A stretch of DNA of 43,977 bases from Prasinococcaceae sp. CCMP 1430 (taxonomy: Eukaryota; Prasinodermophyta; Palmophyllophyceae; Prasinococcales; Prasinococcaceae), in assembly GCA_013416795.1 (NCBI GenBank), contig RQSC01000018.1:86029-130005 (forward strand). The letters are read 5' to 3'. Position numbers and translations under genes: made by a program. Positions 1-11,325 of the stretch are shown here, in pieces. How positions within the stretch are numbered: position 1 is the first letter of the stretch; each line of letters opens with the position of its first letter. The notes beneath the pieces were generated by a model. The model saw nothing but the letters and a program-made list of their open reading frames with translations, made no database searches and was not told the DNA's origin.

Positions 1-528
1 CCCCCGCGGCGTTCGAACTTCGAAGCCGGCCGGCCGGCCCCCAACCGACCACCTCGAACCGGATCAGCGCGAGCCGGATCGCCCAACCACTGCACGTAAT
101 AACGACACCCTTCGGGTCTCTCCCTCGCTCGAACCCGCAATGCACCCGGATCACCCGGGGAGCACGAGCCGGATCCGGATCACGAGCCGGGGGATCGGGA
201 TCACCCCCTGGCTGGCTGGCACGCTCGCCGGCTGGTGACGCCAGGCTCAGTCCGGCTGGCTGGTCAGGGGCGGGCTGGGATGGGTCCTCCGACCGATGCC
301 TCGACTCGGATTCTGGCTCCCATCTCATCGGGTCTGACTGACCATACCGTTGCACGCGTTGGTTGCGCCGACATCCGAGAACCGCCTCGGCGGCACACCG
401 GAAATGGATGGAGAAGCGACGTCGATCGATCGACCGTCGTCGATCGGCCCACCAACGACGACCCGCAGACTCCATCCAAAAAACCAACCAACCAACCAAC
501 CAATCCAATCCAACCAATCCAATCCAAT
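1..528. other. non-coding stretch with simple repeats
   Basis: I see no convincing gene here. The first 240 bases contain several scattered copies of GAGCCGGATC-like words, and about 480-530 holds an AACC/AATCC-type simple repeat. The short open frames on both strands have shuffled, Arg/Pro-rich composition typical of random reading through GC-rich DNA. Confidence 0.5.
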
Positions 529-792
529 CTAACAACAACCGTCCATCGTGGGCGGGTTTGGCTCGCGGGCGGGCGGTTGCGCGGAGCGCGCGCGCGCGCG
601 GTCCCAGCCCGATCCGCCCGATCCGCGGCCTGCGGGCGCGCCGCCCGCCGCGGCCGCCGTGGCAGCCGCATCCCCTGCCGGGACGGCGGGCGCCGGCGCC
701 AGCAGCAGCTCCCTGGGCTCCGGCACCTCGCCATCCTCGTCGCCGAGGCCAAGGCCGAGGTCAAACGAAGTGTACTCGATCTCGGCGGCCAT
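529..792 (-). CDS. possible first exon of an unknown acidic protein
   Basis: A minus-strand open frame of 87 codons begins at an ATG at 792. Its first 25 or so residues (MAAEIEYTSFDLGL..., then DEDGEVPEP) look like a genuine acidic N-terminus, unlike the low-complexity Ala/Gly/Arg text that follows. It may be a first exon whose downstream exons lie to the left or outside the window; a GT at the GAG-GTGCCG position is a possible donor. It is divergent from the gene starting at 1245. No family is recognised. It could equally be a chance frame. Confidence 0.2.
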   Translation of the reverse strand: MAAEIEYTSFDLGLGLGDEDGEVPEPRELLLAPAPAVPAGDAAATAAAAGGAPAGRGSGGSGWDRARARSAQPPAREPNPPTMDGCC

Positions 793-911
793 CGCGCGCC
801 GCCGCAGGCTGGGCTCTCTCCCACCCCGTCTGCACCGCGCCTCCCCGCGCGCGGGAGCGCGCAGTGTGGTATGGCGCGCAGCCGCCACGTCGCGATGCTG
901 CCGCCGGCCGC

Positions 912-932
912 TTTTTTTTTTTTTTTTTTTTT
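912..932. repeat. poly-T tract (21 bases)
   Basis: Uninterrupted T21 in otherwise very GC-rich DNA, 65 bp before a GGC tract at 961-997. Confidence 0.9.
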
Positions 933-960
933 GCCGGCACCGCGAAGTGTGGACTTTTGA

Positions 961-961
961 G

Positions 962-997
<36 letters not shown>
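961..997. repeat. (GGC)n microsatellite
   Basis: About twelve GGC units upstream of the gene at 1245. It encodes only poly-Gly or poly-Ala in chance frames. Confidence 0.9.
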
Positions 998-1244
998 TTC
1001 TGCACCAGCTCGATGACCTTCACGCGGCGGTGTCCAGGGTGGGGCGGCTTCTGCGCCACTGGCGGGCGCGGCGGCGCTGCCTGCGGCAAGCGCAGCGGCG
1101 TCGGGGGGCGGACAGGCTGGAGATCCAGGGGAGGAGAGAGGAGGGAGGGGGAAGGAGGACGCGCGGCGCCGCGCAGGTGCGCAGCGCCCACGAAACCGTT
1201 CGCCGCGATCTCCGCCCGCCCTGAGCACGCCGCCCACCTCTGCG

Positions 1245-2132
1245 ATGCAGGCGGGCACGCCGTCGCCTGCGGGCGGAACGGGCAGCACACGCAAGCGCTC
1301 AGGCAAGCGCCCACGCAAGGTTTCCAACGCGGCGTCCGGCACGGCCGCGGCTGCGACTGCTGGCGCGGGTGGCGGCGCGCATGCTCTCGCAGAGCCGCCG
1401 GCGGAGGAAAAGAGGCGGGCGCCGGCTCCCGACCTGTCCTCGGTGGATCCGCTGCTAGAAGTCATGCGTGCCGCCGCACTGGAGGAACTCACTGCGGCAC
1501 CTGCGCGTCAGCGGCCAGAGCTCGCGCGCAGGCACGTCTCTGCCTGGAGGGAGTTGCAGCGGCGCGAGCACACGGCGCATCTCGAGCGCATTCGCGACAG
1601 CGTCGCGGCGGACAGGGAGGACAGACATGCCGCCGTGCAGAGATACCTGCGCAACGAGGACCTCATGGCGCAGATCATGACCACCACCGTTCCGCAGCGG
1701 CTGCTTGAGGGAGCGTCCAGCCCCCGCGCCGGCAGCGCGCCGGCAAGTGCGAACGGCGCGCCGGCGAGCGCCAACGGTGGGACTACTCCGAGCTTGAATG
1801 GTGGGAAGGTGCCTGTCGCGTTAGGCGATGGTGTGGGGAAGGTGCCGCCGGAAGTCTCCGGCCCGTCAGCCGCCGCGATCGCATCGCTAGACGCCGCTCT
1901 AGACCTAAGGCGCAAGAGGTCGAGCTGGCAGTCGGCGAGCGAGCTCGTGCAGACGTTCGCCGCGACGTACGGCACCGGTGGCATGGAGCCGCGCGCAAAA
2001 CGGCACTGCGAGGCACGCGACGCGAAGGGGGCCTTCCAGGGCGCCACGCGCGCGACGTGCGTGCGTGTCCCTGAACCGGACATCACAGCGGCTGAGGCGG
2101 TCGCCGCAACCTCGCGAGTGGTGCGCCTGTAA
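1245..2132 (+). CDS. hypothetical basic, helical protein
   Basis: This is a single-exon frame of 295 codons from ATG 1245 to TAA 2130. The first 45 residues are rich in Lys/Arg/Ser/Gly (for example RKRSGKRPRK, a plausible nuclear localisation signal). Residues about 65-145 are Leu/Arg/Glu/Ala-rich and look helical, with HLERIRDS and VQRYLRNEDLMAQ. A Ser/Ala/Asn/Gly-rich linker with two SANGAPASANG-like repeats follows, then a second helical piece containing WQSASELVQTF. I do not recognise a family. Nuclear location is inference from the basic head. It converges on the proteasome gene, with 258 bp between the stop codons. Confidence 0.55.
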   Translation: MQAGTPSPAGGTGSTRKRSGKRPRKVSNAASGTAAAATAGAGGGAHALAEPPAEEKRRAPAPDLSSVDPLLEVMRAAALEELTAAPARQRPELARRHVSAWRELQRREHTAHLERIRDSVAADREDRHAAVQRYLRNEDLMAQIMTTTVPQRLLEGASSPRAGSAPASANGAPASANGGTTPSLNGGKVPVALGDGVGKVPPEVSGPSAAAIASLDAALDLRRKRSSWQSASELVQTFAATYGTGGMEPRAKRHCEARDAKGAFQGATRATCVRVPEPDITAAEAVAATSRVVRL

Positions 2133-2390
2133 ATACCGTGAAGATCTCAGCGTGGAGGGCGGCCTCAGCCCAAGCGTCGCCCCCTGTGCTACGCCGCCAC
2201 GATAGCTCGCGCGCGCGCAGCGTGCCTGCACCAAACGCGCGACAATTACAAGAGGGTGGGACGCACACGCATGCTGGTGTGGCACATGGGGCAGGGCCTG
2301 CAGCAGCGCCCCTCGAGGGCCGGCGCCACGGTCCCTGCGGCCGACCAGCACGCACGCTCGCGATGGCGTGTAAGCGAGCGGGCAGGGAAT

Positions 2391-3406
2391 TCAAGCGGTA
2401 CTATTGCCGCCACCCTTCTTCTCCTTGTCCGCCTCTGCCTCTGCCTCGACCTCCTTGACGATGGTTTCCAGCTTCTCCGCCTCCACGAAGTTCAAGCCCT
2501 CCTTGGTCATCACCGCCACCTCGATATTCTTGCCGCCCGCCTCCACGACTTCGAGCAGCGCCTTCACCGCCAGCGTCACTGCCGCGTCGCCCTCAACTTC
2601 CTCGTAGTTCTTCTCCAGCCACTCGCGCACTGTCTTTGAGTTGCGACCTGTCGCGTTGGCCTTCCATGCGCTGAACGTTCCGCTGGGGTCCGTCTGGAAG
2701 AGCTTGGGCTCCCCCGCGCTGTCGAAGCCGACGATGAGCGTGGAGATGCCGAAGGGACGGACGCCACCACTCTGCGTGTACTTTTGTTGCACCCCCGCCA
2801 CGTAACGCGTAATGTACTCCACTGAAGCGGCCTCGTCGAGCGTCAGCCTGTAGCTCTGGCACTCCAGGCGCGCCTTGTTGACGAGCACGCGCGCGTCCGC
2901 TGTCAGGCCGGCGAACGCGAGGCAGATGTGCTCGTCGAGCATATGGATCTTGCGCACGGTGCGTGGATCCTGCAGCTTAGCCGTCGCTTTCTTTTCCACG
3001 CCCAGCACGACGCAGTCCTTGCCGCGGACGCCCACGGCGAGCGTTCCCTTGCGCACGGCCTCGAGGGCATACTCCACTTGGAACAGGTGTCCTGCACAGA
3101 CCGCACCAAAGCGCCGATCGCACGCGGGCATGCAACAGGTCAGGGCACGCTCGGCGGCGATGAAGATCGCAATATGCGCGCGCGGAAAGGGGACGTGTGT
3201 GTGTGGACGTGGGTGGGTGGGTGGGGGGTGGGGCGGGGAGGCAGCAGATGGGATACTCTCTGTCCATCTCGCACGCCAGGATCTACCCGCGCGCGCGCGC
3301 GCCGATTCGTGCGCGCGCGCACCACGCCTCGCGCTGCTGCGTGCGGGCGCGGGGTGGCCGTACCGTCGGGACTGAAGACGGTGATGGCACGATCGTAGCG
3401 CGCCAT
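2391..3406 (-). CDS. 20S proteasome subunit alpha4 (PSMA7 type)
   Basis: Non-catalytic alpha-ring subunit of the 20S proteasome core. Two exons give 247 aa, against 248 in the human protein: exon 1 is 3406-3364 and exon 2 is 3091-2391. The 272-bp intron (3092-3363) has GT/AG ends and splits the Gly codon in [12 protein letters not shown]. The N-terminus [15 protein letters not shown] plus [12 protein letters not shown] is the alpha-subunit signature that closes the gate. [27 protein letters not shown] and RPFGIST are alpha4 hallmarks. The tail is Lys/Glu-rich, as in PSMA7, then Gly-rich. The start is divergent from WDR5 across about 330 bp. Confidence 0.96.
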
Positions 3407-3735
3407 GGCGCGCCGCGCCGCTTCTGGCTGCCGCGCCGCTGCTGCGCCCCGCCGCGCTGCGCGGGTGTGGCAGGTGCGCGCGCAACGCGCACTGCACAGG
3501 CGCGCTCGAAACACGTCCCCCGAAAAAGCGCCCGGAAAAACGTCCATATTTTCACAGCGGCTTGTCGCCACTCCACGCGCGCCGGCACGGAGCAGGCCAG
3601 CGCGCCGGCGGTGGGCAGGGGCGACGGCCGCGCCGCGGCCGTGGTGGGCCGATCTGGACGTGCGGCTGCGCGGGTGAAAGGCCCGGGGAGAGAGGGCTGC
3701 GGTGAGAGCGCGCACGGCCGGACGAGCGGGCCGCG
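3407..3735. promoter_or_regulatory. shared divergent promoter region, PSMA7 / WDR5
   Basis: These 329 bp separate the ATG of the proteasome gene (minus) from the ATG of WDR5 (plus), so both promoters must lie here or overlap the first exons. I see no TATA box. The stretch is GC-rich, with one AT-richer patch at about 3530-3550 (AAAAAGCGCCCGGAAAAA). Confidence 0.55.
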
Positions 3736-4998
3736 ATGCCTGACTTTGCGCCGACGCAGTTCAAGTGCACGTGGACGCTCGACGCGAACGCCGAGGGGCA
3801 CAAGAAGCCCGTCTCCAGCGTCAAGTTCTCGCCCGATGGGGCCAAGCTCGCGTCAGTCTCAGGTGCGCGCACACGCGCGCGTGCGCGCGCGCGCTCATGT
3901 AAGTAGGCGCTCGCGGCCGCCGATCGCGCGAGCCCGGGCGCTGATGCGTGCACGCCTGCGCCATAGCCGACAAGACGTGCAGGATATGGGACCCACACAC
4001 CGGCAAGCTGCTCGCGACGCTTGAGGGCCACACAAAGGGCGTCTGTGACGTCGCATGGGCCGCGATGCAGAACAAGTTCCTATGCACGGGCTCGGACGAC
4101 AAATCGGTGCGCGTGTGGGATGTTGAGACCAGCGAATGTGTGAAGGTGCTCGCAGCTGGCACCGGGGACCAGGACAGGGGGCACACGAACTACGTGATGG
4201 CCGTGGCGTTCCGGGCGGGGGCGGACATCATCGCGAGCGCGTCGTTCGACGAGACGGCCAAGCTCTGGAATGTGCAGGACGCGCGGTGCGTCATCGATGG
4301 CTTACTTGCGAGGCGTGCGCGTGAGCGCGCGCGTTGGTCGAGCGCGCCCAGACTCTGTGACAATCGCGCAATGTATGAGCTGACGCGCGCGGCACACGCC
4401 CACACCCCATCTCTCGCTCGGCGCCGCTCGTGCGGGGGCGCGGTGCGTGTTTTCCGTGCCCTGCAGCGTGATCCGCACCCTGCCCGCGCACTCGGACCCC
4501 GTTACCAGCCTCGATTTCACGGGTGACGGCCAGCGCCTCGTGACATGCTCCTTCGACGGCCTAGTGCGCATCTGGCAGGTGGACAATGGCGAGTGCGTCA
4601 AGACTATCACACAGCAGTCCCCGCCCCCGGTGACGTCTGTGCGCTTCTCCCCCAACAACATGTACGCGCTGGTGAGCACAATGGACAGCAAGGTACGGCT
4701 GTGGAAGTACGCTACCGATCAGGTGATGAAGGTGTACGAAGGCCACCGCAACGACGACTACTGCATTAACTCATGCTTTTCGCTCTCGAACGGTGGCAAG
4801 TACATCGTTAGCGGCTCGGAGGACCACGCTGTCTACGTGTGGAACCTGGCAGACAAACAGATTGTACAGAAGCTCACTGGGCACGAGGACAGTGTACTCG
4901 GCGTCGACGCGTCCGGCGACCTGCTCGCGACTTGCTCGCTCGACAAAACCATCAAGATATGGCACGACGATCGTGGTGTGGCCGACATGGAAATCTGA
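3736..4998 (+). CDS. WDR5-type WD40 protein (COMPASS/SET1 core subunit)
   Basis: Seven-bladed WD40 propeller, the histone H3 / MLL-SET1 docking subunit of H3K4 methyltransferase complexes; the family also serves other chromatin complexes. Three exons, 3736-3862, 3967-4285 and 4467-4998, total 325 aa. Introns of 104 and 181 bp have GT/AG ends and keep phase. Repeats run from KPVSSVKFSPDGAKLASVS to the final SLDKTIKIWHDD. RTLPAHSDPVTSLDF, SFDGLVRIW, GKYIVSGSEDHAVYVWN and IVQKLTGHEDSV align with WDR5 from memory. An insertion in blade 3 (AAGTGDQDRGHTNYV) replaces the usual GHSNYV. The N-terminus is short, as in WDR5. Confidence is high for the family and slightly lower for strict orthology. Confidence 0.93.
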
Positions 4999-5249
4999 GG
5001 AGGTCGCGCTGAGAAACATGCGAAGCACGCACGGCGGGAGGCGCGTATACAGCGCGCAGGCACGAAAGGCCGAGCGCCAGCTCGTACGCGGAGGTGTAGC
5101 TGCTCTTTTCGCACGCGTCCCGCAGCCCAGCCCTGCAAAGAGTTACTGTAACAATTGACCGACTTGTGAGCTCACCCCCACGAGCTTGCTACCTGATGCA
5201 CCGACTTTGGCCCGCTCGCCCGCCGCTGCCCCCGAGCGGCACGCTCGCT

Positions 5250-7598
<2,349 letters not shown>

Positions 7599-8387
7599 AT
7601 GGCGGCCACGGCGGCGCTCGAGGCGCTGGTGCGCTCGGGCAGCAAGTGCGTCGCCGTCGGGCGGAACTACGCGGCGCACGCGCGCGAGCTGGGCAACGCG
7701 CCTCCGGCAGCGCCGTTCTTCTTCTTCAAGGTGAGGGCCGCAGCGAGCGCAGCGAGCGCGCGGGCAGCGGCGCACGCGCTCGCTCGCTCGCTGACGCTGA
7801 GCGGCGCGCCTCGCGCAAAGCCGCGCTCCTCGTACACGTGGGACAGGATAGAAGTCCCGCCGGACGTCGAGGAGCTCCACCACGAGGTTGAGCTCGGCGT
7901 GATCATCGGGAGCACGATGCGCGACGTGCCCGCTCCGGCCGCGATGGGCCACGTCGCCGGTTATTTCGCGGCCGTCGACGTGACCGCGCGCTGCATCCAG
8001 GCCAAGGCCAAGGCCAAGGGTCTGCCGTGGTCCGCGGCCAAGGGCTACGACACGTTTTGTGCGCTAAGCGCATGCGTGCCGCGGCTGGCCACCGGAGAGC
8101 AGGGCCGGGGCGTCGCCGACGGCGACATCGATGCGCTCGAGCTACACCTCTCCGTCGATGGCGAGGAGCGCCAGCGCGGCACGTGCGAGCAGATGACGTG
8201 GAAGGTGCCCGAGCTGCTCGCGCACATCTCGACGGTGTGCACGCTCGAAGCAGGGGACACGGTGCTCACGGGCACGCCCGAGGGGGTCGGGCCAATGCGG
8301 CCCGGCCAGCGCGTGGCGATGGGCATCACCGGACTCCTCGACGCCGAGTTCCACGTCGTCAGGAGGGAGTCGCCGCCAAGCGCGTGA
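7599..8387 (+). CDS. FAHD1-like fumarylacetoacetate hydrolase family protein
   Basis: Member of the FAH superfamily closest to FAHD1 (acylpyruvase / oxaloacetate decarboxylase, normally mitochondrial). Two exons, 7599-7730 and 7821-8387, give 232 aa, similar to human FAHD1. The 90-bp intron has GTGAGG...AAAG ends, is a multiple of three and stop-free, so a naive reading would keep it. KCVAVGRNYAAHARELGN, LHHEVELGVIIG (metal-binding Glu pair), VTARCIQAKAKAKGLPWSAAKGYDTFCALS, and GDTVLTGTPEGVGP are diagnostic. An in-frame upstream ATG at 7455 would add 48 residues. These could be a mitochondrial presequence but look like intergenic text. It converges on the PUS7 gene with 114 bp between stops. 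Confidence 0.9.
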   Translation: MAATAALEALVRSGSKCVAVGRNYAAHARELGNAPPAAPFFFFKVRAAASAASARAAAHALARSLTLSGAPRAKPRSSYTWDRIEVPPDVEELHHEVELGVIIGSTMRDVPAPAAMGHVAGYFAAVDVTARCIQAKAKAKGLPWSAAKGYDTFCALSACVPRLATGEQGRGVADGDIDALELHLSVDGEERQRGTCEQMTWKVPELLAHISTVCTLEAGDTVLTGTPEGVGPMRPGQRVAMGITGLLDAEFHVVRRESPPSA

Positions 8388-8501
8388 AAGCGCGAGTGCG
8401 AGCTTCGCCCGCGCGGCCCCGCGCGACCGCGCGCAACAGAAGGCGACCGCAATATTAGTGGCGCGTTCTTATCGACGACGAGCGGTGGCCGCGGGGCGCG
8501 A

Positions 8502-10293
8502 CTACGGCGCGTGATTCATGCTCTTCATGTTCTTGACGCTCGTATCGATCTTGAGCAGCTCGCGGAGGCACATAGTGGCGTAGCACGACGGCGGCAGCGT
8601 GAAGCTCACGCGAAGCGCCTGGTATCGGCTGCCCTCCGCGCTGGCAGCGCCGCTCGTCTGCCGCTGCTGGCCATTCTCACCCCCTGGCTCCTCCTCCTCG
8701 TCCTCCCGCTTCTGCCCCTCTTCCGCCGTGTTTTCCTGGTTCACCCCATCGAGCGCGAGGGACGGCTGCTGCGTCTGCCCGGCCCCCCCGTCCGCGCCCC
8801 TACCTTGCCGCCCCTGCTCCTGCGTCCGCGCCCCCTCGCCGCCGGCGTCGAGCGACTGCCCGAGCGTGTCGAAGTTAGTGGGCGTGATGTCGGCCTTGGG
8901 GTCATCGTAGCCCACGATCTCGAAGCTGAAGTCCGCGGGGCGCACGAGCAGCTTGCGATAGGCGCCTGGATTGCCGTGCACGGAGTACTCGCGCACGGCG
9001 TGCGGCGCAGGCTTGCTGACGTCCAGCTCGACGCCCGCCTCGGCCGCCAGCGCCTTGTACACCTGCGCGACCTCGTTGGCCGGGAGGCGCGTGGCCGCGC
9101 CCGCCAGAGGCAGCACAACGCGGCTGGCGGGCACGCTGCCCGCCGCGGCCTCCTCGGCGGTCACCAGGCGCACCTCGGGGATGCCCGTGAGCGGCGGCTT
9201 GCCGCCGCCGTCCTCGGCCGCGAGCACCAGGTCGCCCTCGGCTGCCAGCTCGAGGCCGTACAGCTCGGCGCGCCGCGAGGCGGCCGCGTTCCACAGGTAC
9301 GACTGAAATGCGTGCACGTACATTGAGCGCAGCGTGCGCGGCAGCGCGGCGAGCGCCCCCACGAAGTCGTTGGAGCGCGCGCCGCCGCACTTCTGCAGTC
9401 CGCGCAGCAGCGAGCGCTCCGCGAGCATCCAGCGCGGCATCGCCTCTATGGCGGCCGCCAGGCACGCGTCGCTGCCGTCGCCGTCGGCGTACACGCGGCG
9501 CGCGGCGGTGGCCTCGGGGTGCTCCCCCTCGCGCGGCCTCAGGATGAGGTCGGCGGCGCCCGCCCAGTCGCCCTTCAGCAGCGCGGCGCCGACAGTGTGC
9601 GTGGCCACCGCGCCCGTGCCGAAGCGCTGCAGCCCGAAGTAGTTCACGAAGCCGCTCGCGGCGAGCGCGCGCGACGCCTCGTCGACGCGCGCGCGCACGG
9701 CGGCCGCGTCGGCGGCGCCCGGCGCAGCGAGGCTGCGCAGCGTGATGGTGAAGCGGTTGCCGCTGAGCGCGCCCAGCGGCAGCGCGCGCTTGGCCTCGCT
9801 GAAGTTGCCCAGCCGCACGCCGCGCAGCCGGCTGTTGAGCCCCGCGAGCGCGCGCGCGTCGACGCGCTCGGCCGTCACCCACTGGCAGGTGACCGCGCGC
9901 TTGTCTTTGGTGCCCGCGAAGGCGAAGGCGGCGGGCGGCTTGTGCACGTAGCGCGCGATGAGCGCGATGGTCTCCTGCGTGTCCATGTTGCGCTTGAGCA
10001 GCGCGAAGCGCGTGTAGCGCGCCCCGCGGGGGCCGCCGGCGCCGCGCTTGCGCTTGCGGTTGCCGTTCGCGCCGGCCACGCCGCGGAAGACCTCGAGCTC
10101 GTGGTCGGCGGCAGACGAGTCCAGGAACGGCAGGCGCTCTCGGATGACGCCGTGCACGCGCCCGCGCGTCTGCTTGTCCGCGACCTTGCCCAGCGACACG
10201 CGCCGGTCCGCCGCGGCGTCCGGGGCGCGCAGCTCGAGCACGAGCGCGCGCACGCGCGCGGCGGCGTCGGAGCCGACGAGGGCGTCGAGCTCG
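8502..10293 (-). CDS. PUS7/TruD-type tRNA pseudouridine synthase, 5' end in gap
   Basis: RNA pseudouridine synthase of the TruD/PUS7 family, which modifies U13 of tRNAs and, in eukaryotes, other RNAs. About 597 codons are visible in one exon and the frame stays open into the N gap, so the start is missing. The piece next to the gap (ELDALVGSD) still looks like N-terminal PUS7. The catalytic Asp sits in FAGTKDKRAVTCQWV. FVNYFGLQRFGTG, MYVHAFQSYLWN, LTGIPEVRL and SCYATMCLRELLK are family motifs. Before the last motif lies a Gln/Glu/Gly-rich insertion of roughly 90 residues. An ATG at 10537, across the gap, gives MAAAAAGVAGV and is a possible start, unproven because the gap length is arbitrary. 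Confidence 0.92.
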
Positions 10294-10504
10294 NNNNNNN
10301 NNNNNNNNNNNNNNNNNNNNNNNNNNNNNNNNNNNNNNNNNNNNNNNNNNNNNNNNNNNNNNNNNNNNNNNNNNNNNNNNNNNNNNNNNNNNNNNNNNNN
10401 NNNNNNNNNNNNNNNNNNNNNNNNNNNNNNNNNNNNNNNNNNNNNNNNNNNNNNNNNNNNNNNNNNNNNNNNNNNNNNNNNNNNNNNNNNNNNNNNNNNN
10501 NNNN
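10294..10504. other. assembly gap (211 Ns)
   Basis: Run of N that removes the 5' part of the PUS7 gene. The true length is unknown. Confidence 1.
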
Positions 10505-10703
10505 CACGCCCGCGACGCCCGCCGCCGCCGCCGCCATGCGCGCGCGCTCTGGACCGCCCGCGGCGCCATCGAAATCAATGCCGGCTGCGCACGCCCCTTC
10601 GGTTTGACGTGTCTCGAAGTCGAAGCACCGCCCAGCGAGCGTGGGTGGGAGTCCGTTGCTGTTGTTGTGGTCGTTGGACGCTCCGCTCCGTCCCCGCCGC
10701 TTC

Positions 10704-10928
10704 CCGGGTCGTTTTCGTGGCGCGCGCGGCGCGCGTTTCGGCCGCCTTCCGCGGCGCCGTCCTCCCCTCGACCGGGTCGTTCTCTGGGATTCGGGCGGTT
10801 AGCGGCCTCGTCGACCTCGTCGGCCTCGTCGGCGCTCCGTCCGCCCCTTTCCGGGTCGTTTTCGTGGCGCGCGCGGCGCGCGTTTCGGCCGCCTTCCGCG
10901 GCGCCGTCCTCCCCTCGGCCGGGTCGTT
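10704..10928. repeat. two direct copies of a 78-bp unit
   Basis: Copies at 10704-10781 and 10851-10928 (offset 147 bp) differ at one base in my reading. Each contains CGCGCGCGGCGCGCG and begins and ends with CCGGGTCGTT. They lie in the short 447-base block between the N gap and the single N at 10952, so collapse or mis-assembly is possible. No gene is evident in the block. Confidence 0.85.
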
Positions 10929-10952
10929 CCGTGGGGGCGCGCGCGCGCGTCN

Positions 10953-11280
10953 CGCTGCCGGCGCCGGCACGAGCGCGAATGTGAGCGCGACGCTTTACGG
11001 CTCGGACGGCGACACCGGCGCCCAGCCGCTCGAGTCGGCGATCGGGCCGCGAGCTTTTGCGCTCGGCGCGACGAGCGCGTTCACATTCGATGCCGCGACG
11101 GTAGGGCAGATACAGATGCTGCGCATGAGCCACGACAGCGCGGGCGACTCTCCGGGTTGGAAGCTCGAGGACGTGGAGGTGTCGGATCTGACGAGTGGTG
11201 ACGTGTGCTCCTTCTACTGCGGACGGTGGCTCGACAAGGACAGGGAGGACAGCGCGACCTCGCGCTTGCTCACGTGTGAC
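10953..11280 (+). CDS. PLAT/LH2 domain exon, N-terminally cut by an N
   Basis: The frame reads AGAGTSANVSATLYGSDGDTG, then LGATSAFTFDA, LRMSHDSAGDSPGWKLEDVEV and FYCGRWLDKDREDS. This is the order and spacing of a PLAT (polycystin-1/lipoxygenase/alpha-toxin) beta-sandwich, used for lipid or protein contacts at membranes. The first strand normally preceding GAGT is absent, and the base before is an N at 10952, so the domain is truncated by the assembly. A donor-like GT follows the domain at 11276 or 11281. The next gene in the same direction is ThrRS, 46 bp on. Whether the exon belongs to ThrRS, to a separate polycystin/lipoxygenase-like gene, or to a chimeric contig is unresolved. Confidence 0.75.
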
Positions 11281-11325
11281 GTGCGCGGAGCGCGCCCGGA
11301 GGAAGCAACGCGCGCGCGCGTGCAG

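Noticed and set aside
478-530. AACC-type repeat as telomeric DNA
   Set aside because: Short, interrupted and not a TTAGGG/TTTAGGG-like unit; internal simple repeat is enough.
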